From: Procambarus clarkii
Taxonomy: Eukaryota; Arthropoda; Malacostraca; Decapoda; Cambaridae
Direction: 5' to 3'
Assembly (NCBI RefSeq): GCF_040958095.1
Contig: NC_091188.1
Location: 3,847,140-3,911,139, forward strand
DNA: 64,000 bases
Part shown: one piece after another, positions 52,231 through 55,699 of the stretch
Layout of the letters: each line of letters starts with the position of its first letter
Numbering within the stretch: the first letter of the stretch is position 1
Program-made: the position numbers and the translations under genes
Notes under the pieces: generated by a model
What the model was told of the DNA's origin: nothing
Seen by the model: the letters and a program-made list of their open reading frames with translations, nothing else
Databases searched by the model: none

Positions 52231-53824
52231 TATTAGGTCAACAATCCAAAGCCATAATTATTTGATCTCGATATGAGTGAAAGTTAAATGAGACTTCTTT
52301 CTTATTTGAACCTTCCTTTCTTCCTTTATTTTTTACGTCCATTCCTATTAACACATGCTTGCTGAAAAAATCTTTTGTCATCTTGCAATTAATTTGTATT
52401 GCTACTTCTCACAAGTTTGTGGTAACTGCTTCATTTGTGTAACTTCCAAAACCAGCATTCTTCTACTGTAATTATATTAAGTACCCTTCAAGGAAAATAG
52501 TTATTATTTGAAAGCAGTTTAAATATCTACGGATAACTCTGTAGACATTTAAAGTCCATGCAGTCCCCACACTACATGGACTTTAAATGCATGCAGTGTG
52601 GGGACTGCATGACTAATTGGCCATGCAGCCTCCACACCCTTCAAGGTTAGGCATGCCACAAAGGAACTTGAGAAACAAATATTCATCAATAGATTGTAAA
52701 CACAAAATATCTGCAGCCACCCACTGTCACATTCCACTTACATATTTATCTGAATGTCAGAATACATGCTACCAACCATTGACTGTATTATGTACCAGAA
52801 CAAAATAAGCTTAATTAATTAAAGATATTTCAATTCATATGGATGCTTGCAAGTCAAAGGAGAAGACAAGACACTTAATTAGTTCAAATAGTTGTCAATT
52901 AACAAGAAAACTGTTCTACTTACTGACATGGCTATGCCTAGAGCCATTTTTCTAACATCATCTCTAAGCCTATGTTTACCAATTTCGCACAGCTTGTCAT
53001 ACAGCAGTCCTTCTACTATGGGATGTTTACTGTACTTCAGCCCAGCATCTCGGTACACCTGCACACCATAATATGTAAATTAGCTAATGATATATTAAAC
53101 AAATATTCTAATAACAAATGACATACAACTACAATCAGCTACATTTAAATAAGAATAAGATTAGGAAAATGATAGATATTTTCTGATAGACTATCAAAGA
53201 AGGTATCTCCTCAAAAACTACAGCATATGTTACAATTCAAGAAATACTGAACTGTATTATGAAATCCCGTCCCCCTAAAAATTTACCAAACCATTTCAAA
53301 TTTCTGGATACAGTATCTGGAATTACCTACTCACAGAAAGAGCACAAGAACACATTAATTCAGATAAAAGTAGTCACAGAAATTCACAAAAATTTGCTGT
53401 CGCTCATCATTCAGCATCCCAAGAGTCAAGTCCCATAATTTAGATTCTGTCCAGCTTGAAAAATGGTTAAATCTAATTAAATCCAGTTAATAAAGACCAA
53501 ATTAGTGAGCATTCAATATGCCATAATGACTTGGGAACATTGTACAAGATGTGTCTTAGGAAAAAATTAGGAAATATATAATGTACATATGAACAAAACT
53601 GCATACGAATGAGCAGCATTTCAAACACTCAAGATTCTCTGCACAGAGTATAGAGTAACTTATGAAAGTATTTATATAAATAATAAGCACATCCTCACCT
53701 GGCCAGTCATGATAACTGCCACTTGTTGGCTCTTGCCGTCTGGATCCTCCTCCATCCTACTGGTATCCACTGTTGGATATAACTTGATATATTCTTCAGA
53801 TGTAAAAAACCATTTACTAGACAT
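4886..53824 (-). CDS. ATRX: ATRX/XNP chromatin remodeller, whole gene (32 coding exons joined)
   Basis: The gene encodes a SNF2-family ATP-dependent chromatin remodeller of the ATRX class. These nuclear proteins read heterochromatin through an ADD domain and, in other animals, deposit histone H3.3 with DAXX. I joined 32 coding exons on the minus strand with matching phase at each junction (8,484 bases, 2,827 residues; human ATRX is about 2,490). Order: CENP-B-like helix-turn-helix (about 51-115), acidic linker with SUMO-like IKIEPE and IKEEP motifs, ADD zinc fingers (about 454-552), charged region (about 583-1863), ATPase lobes (about 1950-2530) and a Gln/Met-rich tail. HCMGLGKT (Lys 1988), DEGH (2108-2111) and RIYRFGQ (2510-2516) are ATRX-specific motif variants. 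All introns are GT-AG except one GC-AG. Unlike Drosophila, where ADD and helicase are separate genes, both are in one frame here. Core identity is very secure; membership of exons 1-3 and the exact C-terminus are less so. Confidence 0.93.
5027..5991. other. ATRX intron 31
   Basis: 965 bases, AT-rich, with no recognisable gene or repeat. Open frames at 5363-5569 and 5648-5911 on the plus strand look random. Confidence 0.6.
5992..6177 (-). CDS. ATRX: ATRX coding exon 31, C-terminal coiled-coil-like segment
   Basis: Residues 2720-2781: [20 protein letters not shown] followed by a heptad-like run of Gln, Leu and Met ([20 protein letters not shown]). It may form a short coiled coil. Phase 0 at both ends. 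Confidence 0.87.
6697..6939 (-). repeat. tRNA-derived SINE, copy A
   Basis: The minus strand begins GGGAGCCAGTCGGCCGAGAG (tRNA-like A box region), has B box GGTTCGATCCC at 6875-6885, then a body with TTACCTAGCAGTAAAATAGG and ends at the gatgatttcggggc side. It lies in intron 30 in the same orientation as ATRX. Confidence 0.85.
7548..7658 (-). CDS. ATRX: ATRX coding exon 30, C-terminal tail helix
   Basis: Residues 2683-2719: [37 protein letters not shown]. It resembles the NPNLT-type motif in the ATRX tail. Phase 0 at both ends. Confidence 0.88.
8085..8640 (-). pseudogene. LINE reverse-transcriptase palm remnant
   Basis: The minus strand reads [20 protein letters not shown] and [14 protein letters not shown] with stops and frame breaks. 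This is the [10 protein letters not shown] block that precedes the catalytic FADD motif of LINE reverse transcriptases. It lies in ATRX intron 29. A local duplication of cttaccacttcccaca (8358-8455) interrupts it. Confidence 0.7.
8670..8803 (-). CDS. ATRX: ATRX coding exon 29, C-terminal tail
   Basis: Residues 2638-2682. Gln-rich [18 protein letters not shown] precedes a Ser-rich piece and [12 protein letters not shown]. Low-complexity tail typical of ATRX. Phase 0 out. Confidence 0.88.
8804..9222. other. ATRX intron 28
   Basis: Nothing recognised apart from a small hairpin (agaaccctc and gagggttct, about 8901-8942). Confidence 0.5.
9223..9379 (-). CDS. ATRX: ATRX coding exon 28, post-ATPase helix
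   Basis: Residues 2586 to about 2637. [20 protein letters not shown], then [20 protein letters not shown], match vertebrate ILAELLQIHKEHIVGYHEHD and LTEEERKAAWAEYEAEKK. Phase 1 out at TTTA|GTAAGT. Confidence 0.96.
9380..10613. other. ATRX intron 27
   Basis: AT-rich intron; no gene or repeat family recognised. Confidence 0.55.
10614..10784 (-). CDS. ATRX: ATRX coding exon 27, end of SNF2 domain
   Basis: Residues 2529-2585. [40 protein letters not shown] and EFTP align with vertebrate GTMEDKIYDRQVTKQSLSFR and the following segment. Phase 0 at both ends. Confidence 0.97.
10785..11666. other. ATRX intron 26
   Basis: AT-rich intron with a short (ac)n run near 10873. Nothing else recognised. Confidence 0.55.
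11667..11844 (-). CDS. ATRX: ATRX coding exon 26, helicase motifs V and VI
   Basis: [20 protein letters not shown] is motif V and [19 protein letters not shown] is motif VI with its arginine finger region. WNPSHDTQ lies between them. Near identity to vertebrate ATRX ([24 protein letters not shown]). Phase 0 out. Confidence 0.98.
12408..12690 (+). pseudogene. LINE reverse-transcriptase C-terminal remnant
   Basis: Plus-strand pieces [17 protein letters not shown], then [16 protein letters not shown] and [19 protein letters not shown], in shifting frames. These are the GDMI-TYKIL and NRVV-WN-L-E-VV blocks near the end of decapod LINE polyproteins. Intron 25 of ATRX, opposite orientation. Confidence 0.8.
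13246..13464 (-). CDS. ATRX: ATRX coding exon 25, helicase C motif IV region
   Basis: [19 protein letters not shown], followed later by [20 protein letters not shown]. These are the helicase motif IV and V lead segments (vertebrate LVFSQSLISLDLIEDFLEL, YYRLDGSTTAQSRKK). Phase 2 out at GAGAG|GTAAGA. Confidence 0.97.
13765..13890 (+). repeat. tRNA-derived SINE fragment
   Basis: A B-box-like gggctcaattct is followed by a body (cctgtcacctgatgcatctg, catctagcagtt) that resembles the common decapod SINE body. Divergent and truncated. Intron 24. Confidence 0.5.
14249..14429 (-). CDS. ATRX: ATRX coding exon 24, start of C-lobe
   Basis: [27 protein letters not shown] and ECSSIGDK match the vertebrate C-lobe start (LEHSGKMVLLFEILRMAEEI GDK). 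The donor must be AAAGT|GTAAGC: this restores GDKVLVFSQ across the junction. The alternative two bases earlier breaks the frame. Confidence 0.96.
14430..15954. other. ATRX intron 23
   Basis: Holds a near-perfect palindrome at 14695-14731 and, on the minus strand at 14490-14560, a weak tRNA-like segment (ACTCAGTTGGTAGACTAGCA) that may be a SINE relic. Nothing else recognised. Confidence 0.5.
14695..14731. repeat. Palindrome, 18-base arms, 1-base centre
   Basis: Arms 14695-14712 and 14714-14731 (ctagatccacgggacatt) pair with one mismatch about a single C. Function unknown. Confidence 0.85.
15955..16120 (-). CDS. ATRX: ATRX coding exon 23, charged insert between ATPase lobes
   Basis: About 55 residues, [18 protein letters not shown] followed by Lys/Glu-rich sequence. 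It corresponds to the charged insert that separates the two RecA lobes in ATRX. Phase 0 in, phase 1 out at CCTG|GTAATA. Confidence 0.92.
17009..17253 (-). repeat. tRNA-derived SINE, copy B
   Basis: A close relative of the copy at 6697-6939, full length and same orientation. The minus strand starts GGGAGCCGGTCAGCCGAGCG with B box GGTTCGATCCC. Intron 22 of ATRX. Confidence 0.87.
17340..17564 (-). CDS. ATRX: ATRX coding exon 22, inter-lobe region
   Basis: Residues 2206-2280. [28 protein letters not shown] and [13 protein letters not shown] match the vertebrate segment (LPPKHEYVLAVRMTSIQCKL, LSRIWTHPWCLQL). Phase 0 at both ends. Confidence 0.97.
17984..18180 (-). repeat. tRNA-derived SINE, copy C, 5' truncated
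   Basis: Matches copies A and B from the 3' end (ttgaggttatcttgagatga) up to the B box (gggatcgaacccggg), where homology stops. The A-box half is missing, as in 5'-truncated insertions. Intron 21. Confidence 0.85.
18240..18620 (-). pseudogene. LINE reverse-transcriptase remnant
   Basis: The minus strand reads [28 protein letters not shown] and [13 protein letters not shown] in shifting frames. This matches the conserved LEKVQRRAT, LSYEERL-LNLPSLE, RRRGDMI blocks of decapod LINEs. Intron 21 of ATRX. Confidence 0.7.
19036..19211 (-). CDS. ATRX: ATRX coding exon 21, SNF2 N-lobe end
   Basis: [19 protein letters not shown], then [15 protein letters not shown] and a basic [10 protein letters not shown] helix, aligned with vertebrate YHCMVNFIKENLLGSIKEF. 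Ends in phase 0 with GTACAG|GTGAGT. Confidence 0.97.
19212..19595. other. ATRX intron 20
   Basis: 384 bases, AT-rich; nothing recognised. Confidence 0.5.
19596..19733 (-). CDS. ATRX: ATRX coding exon 20, DEGH box and motif III
   Basis: [20 protein letters not shown] carries the Walker B DEGH box (2108-2111), and [16 protein letters not shown] carries motif III. DEGH rather than DEAH is typical of ATRX. Phase 1 in and out (AAGGAAT|GTAAGT). Confidence 0.97.
20000..20724 (+). pseudogene. LINE ORF2 C-terminal remnant with zinc finger
   Basis: The plus strand in several frames reads [72 protein letters not shown] and finally [20 protein letters not shown]. This is the familiar C-terminal region of a LINE polyprotein, including its C2H2-type zinc finger, broken by frameshifts. 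Its 3' end abuts a TTAA-flanked element at 20730. Confidence 0.85.
20730..21007. mobile_element. Short TTAA-flanked MITE (CACTTT ends)
   Basis: Bounded by TTAA at 20726-20729 and 21008-21011. Ends read CACTTTCTGCGAAC on the left and, reverse-complemented, CACTTTGCGCTGCC on the right. It is non-coding, with TTAA target sites and end sequence like the larger element at 35691. Probably piggyBac-like and non-autonomous. Confidence 0.6.
21678..21841 (-). CDS. ATRX: ATRX coding exon 19, SNF2 N-lobe
   Basis: Residues about 2046-2101. [20 protein letters not shown] followed by MFRNL is the ATRX N-lobe segment preceding the DEGH box. Phase 2 in, phase 1 out. Confidence 0.95.
21842..22993. other. ATRX intron 18
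   Basis: The middle (22100-22560) is less AT-rich and includes repeated phrases such as cagtgat and ttggccac. It may be an old repeat that I cannot classify. Confidence 0.4.
22994..23157 (-). CDS. ATRX: ATRX coding exon 18, SNF2 motif Ia
   Basis: Residues 1992 to about 2046. [10 protein letters not shown] and [20 protein letters not shown] match the vertebrate motif Ia region (VVSFLHTVLL, ALVVCPLNTALNWMNEF). Phase 0 in, phase 2 out at TC|GTAAGT. Confidence 0.96.
23322..23438 (-). CDS. ATRX: ATRX coding exon 17, Walker A (motif I)
   Basis: Residues 1953-1991: [15 protein letters not shown], then [25 protein letters not shown] is the ATRX version of Walker A, with His-Cys where most SNF2 proteins have Asp-Glu. 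Lys 1988 is the nucleotide-binding lysine. Phase 0 at both ends. Confidence 0.97.
23439..25083. other. ATRX intron 16, probable unclassified repeat
   Basis: 23570-24700 is richer in G+C than neighbouring introns and contains a 13-base G run near 24264, suggesting an inserted repeat. I found no coding signature or clean ends. Confidence 0.4.
25084..25221 (-). CDS. ATRX: ATRX coding exon 16, entry to SNF2 ATPase
   Basis: Residues 1907-1952: [20 protein letters not shown], then [11 protein letters not shown]. The final LKPHQ is the Q-motif-like start of the SNF2 N-lobe (vertebrate KLKPHQVDGVQFMW). Phase 0 at both ends. Confidence 0.95.
25222..26263. other. ATRX intron 15
   Basis: AT-rich; a short tagattagattagatt run near 25640. 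Nothing else recognised. Confidence 0.5.
26264..26392 (-). CDS. ATRX: ATRX coding exon 15, conserved pre-ATPase segment
   Basis: Residues 1864-1906. [18 protein letters not shown] followed by [15 protein letters not shown] aligns with the conserved segment just before the vertebrate ATRX helicase ([31 protein letters not shown]). Phase 0 at both ends. Confidence 0.95.
26393..28384. other. ATRX intron 14 with unclassified repeat-like block
   Basis: 27430-28080 is unlike its AT-rich surroundings (ccctccaccaccatcacag and similar) and looks like part of an inserted element, but no open frame with homology and no terminal repeats were found. Confidence 0.4.
28385..28487 (-). CDS. ATRX: ATRX coding exon 14, acidic/basic segment
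   Basis: About 35 residues: [18 protein letters not shown], then [12 protein letters not shown]. It enters with one base to complete a Ser codon and leaves in phase 0 at AAA|GTAAGC. Confidence 0.87.
28771..28913. repeat. Long near-perfect inverted repeat (hairpin)
   Basis: Two arms of about 69 bases (28771-28839 and 28845-28913) pair with one mismatch around a centre of five bases (ctcaa-tcgac-ttgag). The arms start tgttgaccagaccacacact and include gacgacgtttcggtccgtcc. It lies in intron 13 and would fold into a long hairpin in the ATRX pre-mRNA. Confidence 0.95.
29072..29167 (-). CDS. ATRX: ATRX coding exon 13, basic segment with GC donor
   Basis: About 32 residues ([17 protein letters not shown], then [11 protein letters not shown]), including nuclear-localisation-like basic clusters. 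Only a GC donor (AATAG|GCGAGT) keeps the frame into the next exon. The nearest GT four bases on gives the wrong phase. Confidence 0.85.
29168..30014. other. ATRX intron 12
   Basis: 29280-29366 contains two copies of a phrase around catatgac (gtcatatgacgtgatgcgca and gtcatatgacatgttgtgca), ending at agggttaa. This could be the end of a TTAA-type element, but no partner end was found. Confidence 0.4.
30015..30142 (-). CDS. ATRX: ATRX coding exon 12, acidic segment
   Basis: Residues 1755 to about 1797. [16 protein letters not shown] precedes an acidic run ([14 protein letters not shown]). The acceptor is ttttttcag and it leaves in phase 2 at TC|GTAAGT. Confidence 0.87.
30282..30635. mobile_element. 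MITE with imperfect terminal inverted repeats
   Basis: The left end (30295-30332, ggcctactatgcaaggccca then atttgcctaataagcc) and right end (30594-30629, cctattaggcaaatcaggcc) are imperfect inverted repeats of about 35 bases. It is non-coding and has taacctaac strings inside. Intron 11. Confidence 0.7.
31200..31318 (-). CDS. ATRX: ATRX coding exon 11, charged helix
   Basis: About 40 residues, phase 1 in and phase 0 out (GAG|GTAATC). [19 protein letters not shown] looks like a single charged helix, followed by [12 protein letters not shown]. Confidence 0.87.
31319..31869. other. ATRX intron 10
   Basis: Contains a segment (31637-31720, aaagagcagatttcactccc) similar to the repeat at 32387-32460. 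No gene recognised. Confidence 0.4.
31870..32237 (-). CDS. ATRX: ATRX coding exon 10, charged region
   Basis: About 123 residues, entering in phase 2 after cttttcag and leaving in phase 1 (GATG|GTTTGT). Basic [14 protein letters not shown] is followed by long Glu/Asp runs and lysine clusters. The donor GTTTGT is weak, but the downstream phase confirms it. Confidence 0.85.
32387..32460. repeat. SINE-like fragment
   Basis: gactgacagttgagaggcga and caactcccgcaagcacaact form a phrase I recognise as recurrent in decapod DNA; a related piece lies at 31637-31720. Short and without clean ends. Intron 9. Confidence 0.4.
32598..35624 (-). CDS. ATRX: ATRX coding exon 9, giant highly charged exon
   Basis: A 3,027-base exon encoding about 1,009 residues (583-1591). 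It is almost entirely Lys, Glu, Asp, Ser and Arg in alternating acidic and basic blocks and is expected to be disordered. Early parts are less biased ([20 protein letters not shown]). A seven-residue acidic repeat (EDGDEEK and variants) sits near 33405-33510. Vertebrate ATRX also has its largest exon here, holding the HP1, MeCP2 and DAXX contact regions, but I could not identify those motifs. It enters with one base and leaves in phase 2 at ATGAA|GTAAGT. Confidence 0.93.
33405..33515 (-). repeat. In-frame 21-base tandem repeat in ATRX exon 9
   Basis: About five units of a 21-base repeat (plus-strand unit tccttctcctcgtctccatc plus t) encode ENGEEEK and EDGDEEK-type heptapeptides. The length keeps the frame, so copy number could vary without disrupting the protein. 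Confidence 0.85.
35691..36720. mobile_element. 1.03-kb TTAA-flanked piggyBac-like non-autonomous element
   Basis: Bounded by TTAA at 35687-35690 and 36721-36724. Ends CACTTTCGCGCCCCGG and, reverse-complemented, CACTTTTGCTCTCCGG form a 16-base inverted repeat with three mismatches. Inside are five spaced copies of a segment ending ggtatcaaattgttcgcaat (35822, 36008, 36197, 36366, 36535; about 170-190 bases apart). No transposase. Intron 8. Confidence 0.75.
36725..37639. other. ATRX intron 8, middle part
   Basis: No gene. Includes a small hairpin (gtatgctgtgacagcatac, about 37431) and a (cta)n run near 36872. Nothing else recognised. Confidence 0.4.
37640..37960 (-). pseudogene. LINE reverse-transcriptase N-terminal remnant
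   Basis: The minus strand reads [20 protein letters not shown] and then weaker sequence ending in CLEKVI, with stops. It corresponds to the VVPIFKKG-NYRPVSLTS block of LINE reverse transcriptases. [13 protein letters not shown] precedes it. Intron 8. Confidence 0.7.
38625..38794 (-). CDS. ATRX: ATRX coding exon 8, end of ADD PHD finger and helix
   Basis: Residues 527 to about 583. [12 protein letters not shown] and [10 protein letters not shown] supply the last cysteines (528, 549, 552) and match the vertebrate KKCILRNLGRREL and WYCYICHPEP. The C-terminal ADD helix follows ([13 protein letters not shown]). It leaves in phase 2 at TCCAG|GTAATT. Confidence 0.95.
38795..40482. other. ATRX intron 7
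   Basis: 39600-40400 is richer in G+C; 40270-40390 reads like a short RT-related piece ([17 protein letters not shown], plus strand), too short to assign. A gtgtaa triplet repeat lies at about 40402. Otherwise AT-rich. Confidence 0.35.
40483..40544. repeat. Poly(A) tract, 62 bases
   Basis: An uninterrupted run of A on the plus strand within intron 7. It could be the tail of a plus-strand retroposed copy, though no clear body was identified to its left. Length is prone to assembly error. Confidence 0.95.
40742..40876 (-). CDS. ATRX: ATRX coding exon 7, ADD domain GATA/PHD junction
   Basis: Residues 482-526. CRKYY and then [13 protein letters not shown] match the vertebrate ADD PHD finger (CRWCAEGGNLICC). 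After CC there are four residues (EQEN) before the next Cys, where vertebrate ATRX has two, so one zinc knuckle carries a two-residue insertion. Both ends are phase 0. Confidence 0.95.
41270..42330 (-). pseudogene. LINE reverse-transcriptase remnant (palm to C-terminus)
   Basis: Minus strand, from high to low coordinate: [27 protein letters not shown] and [11 protein letters not shown], then decayed sequence, then the end block with agcccggcccgaggccaggc-type sequence at 41290-41420. This is the order palm, thumb, C-terminus of the decapod LINE family, with many stops. Intron 6 of ATRX. Confidence 0.65.
42331..43316. other. ATRX intron 6, remainder
   Basis: Nothing clearly recognised. A small palindrome around tatatgttcatatcagatata lies near 42778. 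Confidence 0.4.
43317..43435 (-). CDS. ATRX: ATRX coding exon 6, ADD domain GATA-like zinc finger
   Basis: Residues 442-481. [13 protein letters not shown] followed by [10 protein letters not shown] closely follows the vertebrate ATRX ADD opening (CTACGQQVNH, HPSLQVLICK). Cys 454, 457 and 480 are zinc ligands of the GATA-like finger; the fourth (Cys 483) is in the next exon. The exon ends in phase 0 at AAG|GTAGGT. Confidence 0.95.
43436..44508. other. ATRX intron 5
   Basis: 43978-44052 is a degenerate run built from ggttaggtt, gggttgggt and ggtttagtt, like imperfect TTAGG-type repeats. A C run lies near 43748. No gene. Confidence 0.5.
44509..44700 (-). CDS. ATRX: ATRX coding exon 5, acidic stretch before ADD
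   Basis: About 64 residues, entering and leaving in phase 1 (donor GATG|GTGAGT). It is dominated by Asp, Glu and Ser ([16 protein letters not shown]), then a mixed-charge helix-prone segment ending YYQKNYDG. It leads directly into the ADD domain. Confidence 0.87.
44967..45218 (-). repeat. tRNA-derived SINE, copy D (divergent)
   Basis: Same family and orientation as the copies at 6697, 17009 and 17984 but more diverged and with a small insertion (tttttgttacac). The B box reads GGTTCGATCCC. Intron 4. Confidence 0.8.
45219..46153. other. ATRX intron 4, remainder
   Basis: AT-rich; no gene or repeat recognised. Confidence 0.5.
46154..46910 (-). CDS. ATRX: ATRX coding exon 4, acidic linker with SUMO-like motifs
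   Basis: Residues 126 to about 378. The exon enters in phase 0 after ttaacag and leaves in phase 1 at GTAAGATT. It contains no in-frame ATG, so coding sequence must precede it, which supports joining exons 1-3. The sequence is rich in Glu, Lys, Ser and Asn. Two psi-K-x-E motifs (IKIEPE, IKEEP) look like SUMOylation sites. The start has a proline patch ([10 protein letters not shown]) and a possible short helix ([10 protein letters not shown]). Otherwise it looks disordered. Confidence 0.85.
47830..48651 (+). mobile_element. Tigger/pogo-type element remnant
   Basis: Ends CAGTGGAACCTCAGTTGATG and, reverse-complemented, CAGTGGTACCTTTGTTTGCG form the terminal repeats typical of Tigger elements. 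TA flanks the left end. A plus-strand ORF starts [14 protein letters not shown] at about 48119, like a Tigger transposase N-terminus, and stops after 23 codons. The rest of the transposase is deleted. Intron 3 of ATRX. Confidence 0.8.
48798..49551. mobile_element. 754-base TTAA-flanked piggyBac-like MITE
   Basis: Bounded by TTAA at 48794-48797 and 49552-49555. Ends CCCCTAAAGTGCAGCTATGA and, reverse-complemented, TCCTTAAAGTGCAGTTATCA form 22-base inverted repeats with four mismatches. CCY-type ends plus TTAA targets point to piggyBac. No coding potential. Intron 3. Confidence 0.75.
49556..50424. other. ATRX intron 3, left of exon 3
   Basis: Pyrimidine-rich on the plus strand (many ctcttc and cctt runs); no gene recognised. 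Confidence 0.4.
50425..50538 (-). CDS. ATRX: ATRX coding exon 3, second half of CENP-B/Tc5-like HTH
   Basis: Residues 88-125, phase 0 at both ends, with acceptor ccatttcag and donor AAG|GTAAGC. The segment [19 protein letters not shown] matches the C-terminal half of the CENP-B-type HTH, in which F, W, F, RR and L occupy the conserved positions (FxxSxxWLxxFxxRxxL). A basic KKK follows. The next coding exon lies 3.5 kb away and continues in phase 0. Confidence 0.78.
52177..52233. repeat. (ATT)n microsatellite
   Basis: About 18 ATT units with one interruption (actgta). Confidence 0.95.
52547..52611. repeat. Two overlapping inverted repeats
   Basis: Pair one: 52547-52560 with 52575-52588 (atttaaagtccatg, perfect). 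Pair two: 52557-52573 with 52595-52611 (catgcagtccccacact, perfect). They share bases, so only one can form at a time. Confidence 0.9.
52924..53058 (-). CDS. ATRX: ATRX coding exon 2, first half of CENP-B/Tc5-like HTH
   Basis: Residues 43-87, phase 0 at both ends, with acceptor tgtgcag and donor TCA|GTAAGT. It contains [15 protein letters not shown], which matches the opening of the CENP-B/Tc5 DNA-binding helix-turn-helix seen in Tigger, jerky and CENP-B proteins (pattern yPxLexxLyewl). The next helices ([14 protein letters not shown]) fit the domain but are a few residues shorter than usual. Confidence 0.78.
53059..53698. other. ATRX intron 1
   Basis: AT-rich; nothing recognised. Confidence 0.5.
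53699..53824 (-). CDS. ATRX: ATRX coding exon 1 (start codon)
   Basis: The exon encodes residues 1-42, beginning [12 protein letters not shown] and ending at a phase-0 donor (CAG|GTGAGG). A splice acceptor lies 15 bases upstream of the ATG, and two in-frame TGA codons stand in those 15 bases. So this is the first possible in-frame start in the exon, and a non-coding 5' exon must lie further right. No known motif was recognised in these 42 residues. Confidence 0.78.
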
Positions 53825-53839
53825 GACTGTTCATCATTT
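53825..53839 (-). other. 5' UTR piece of first coding exon with overlapping short uORF
   Basis: Fifteen untranslated bases lie between the acceptor (ttttccag at 53840-53847) and the ATG. They contain an out-of-frame ATGATG that opens a six-codon reading frame ending in a TAG which overlaps the start of the main ORF. It might lower translation of the main ORF; this is inference. Confidence 0.55.
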
Positions 53840-54624
53840 CTGGAAAAAGGACAATCAAATGTTTTCTGATATCATAAAAGAACAATCATAAATGTATTCT
53901 GATATCATAAAACATCTAAATTTTACATGATAAAATTGATGCTCTTCCCCCCCCCCCCTTCCCTCACAGAGATTTATTTTGAAGAGAAAATCTTCATTAG
54001 AAATTAGAACCCTAAAAATTTCAGAGGTACAGTATTTCATGTCTAGAAAATTTACATGTGAAACAATTGCTACCTATCTGCACTGAGGAAAAAATAAAAT
54101 ATAAATATGTAATTAAACTCCCATTTTTGGTCGGCCTACAGTAATTCAATTAGCTTATACACTGAGCAGCCCACCCATCCATCACCTACCCGAAACCAAA
54201 GCCAAAACCTGGTTTACTGTACAAGACAAAAGGAAAGCCCGGGAATTGGAGATAAACCCAATGAGTTTACCAAACCCAAAACCATCGGAGAGAATAGCTT
54301 GCAACAAAACAAGTAACTGTTTACATGAAAAACAAGGCAAACAGTTGTTGACTACTATTGTTTCACAGCCCAGGTCACCCCCCGCTGATTTATTACTTGA
54401 GACATCCATTACAAATCTTAAATATCTATTTGAAACAACAAATCTGCCAAGGCCCAAATGGTATGACACATCAGTACAGTATAACAACTGCAAGGAATAT
54501 GAGGAAAGACTAATCAAACACTGACTCTTCCTCTTGGGTGATCTGTGCACGAGAAACTATTTAACATCCAACTCCCACACACTAGGTCCCAGTAGTACAG
54601 TACAATACAGTTTGGGTTCCTGTA
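53840..54624. other. 5' UTR intron, proximal part
   Basis: No gene. A C run lies at 53948. Nothing recognised in 54060-54600. Confidence 0.4.
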
Positions 54625-55690
54625 GTAGAGTCGGGTTCGTTCTCCTGGAATATACCTGGAGAGGGTTTCGGGAATTCTTCTACTCCCCGAGCCCGGCTCT
54701 CGACTTGTGATAACTTGGTCCAACAGACTGTTGTTTAAAGCAGCCCATAAGCCCACATATCCACTACAGCCTGATTGGTCTGGCACTTCTTGCAACAACC
54801 TGTCCAAGTGCCTCTTGAATACATCTACATTACCTTCGTTCCGGCAATATTTCTAATGCTTGCTCGGAGGGCATCGAACAGCTGTGGACCTCTGATATTC
54901 AGACAGTGCTCACTGATTGTGCCTACAGCACCTCTACTCCTCACTGGCTCTATTCTGCATTTCCTGGTTGATACCTGGTTGATGGGGTTCCGAGAGTTCT
55001 TCTACTCCCTAAGCCCGGCCCGAGGCCAGGCTAGACTTGTGTCGCCGTTCCTTCTGTACCTTTCGCTCCATTATGTTGTTATTCTACTTTGAAAATTTGG
55101 GACCTGGCCTTTAACCTTTCTCGTCTTCTTTCCAGTAAGTACATTTTAAGAGCTTTTAGACAGTCCCAGTAATTTAGATGTTTTATCGTTTCTATGTTGA
55201 TACCTTCTATACCTGGTTGATACCTGCTTGATGGGGTTCTGGGAGTTCTTCTACTCCCCAAGCCCGGCCCAAAACCAGGCTTGACTTGCGAGAGCTTGGT
55301 CCACTAGCCTGTTGCTTGGAGTGGCCCGCAGGCCCACATATCCACTGCAGCCCGGTTGGTCTGGCATTCCTTAGAGAAGATTATCTAGTTTTCTCTTGAA
55401 AATGTTCACGGTTGTTCCAGCAATATTTTTTATACTCGCTAGGAGGATGTTGAACAACCGTGGACCTCTGATGTTTACAGTGTTCACTGATTGTGCCTAT
55501 GGCACCTTTGCTCTTCAATGGTTCTATTCTGCATTTTCTTCCATATTTTTCCCTCCACTACATTGTTATTTTACTGCGTAGATTTGGGACTTGGCCCTCC
55601 AGTATCTTCCACGTGTATATTATTTGATATCTCTCCCATCTTCTTTCTAGTGAGTACATTTGGAGAGCTTTGAGAGGATTCCAATAATAC
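54625..55690 (-). pseudogene. Cluster of LINE C-terminal remnants
   Basis: Minus-strand pieces from at least three copies of one LINE family: LDRLLQEVPDQSGCSGYVGL (about 54760-54805), LFDALRASIRNIAG (about 54880), a 54970-55040 copy of the aagcccggcccgaggccagg block, and a longer piece at 55200-55690 with YYWNPLKALQMYSLERRWER, GQVPNLRSK and EPLKSKGAIGT. All have stops. They lie between ATRX coding exon 1 and its likely promoter. Confidence 0.75.
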
Positions 55691-55699
55691 ATGTTCTCT

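Larger units (their letters stand above)
50539..52923. other. ATRX intron 2
   Basis: 50700-52100 looks like an old unclassified repeat (G+T-rich on the plus strand). Contains an ATT microsatellite (52177-52233) and a nested palindrome (52547-52611). No gene. Confidence 0.45.
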
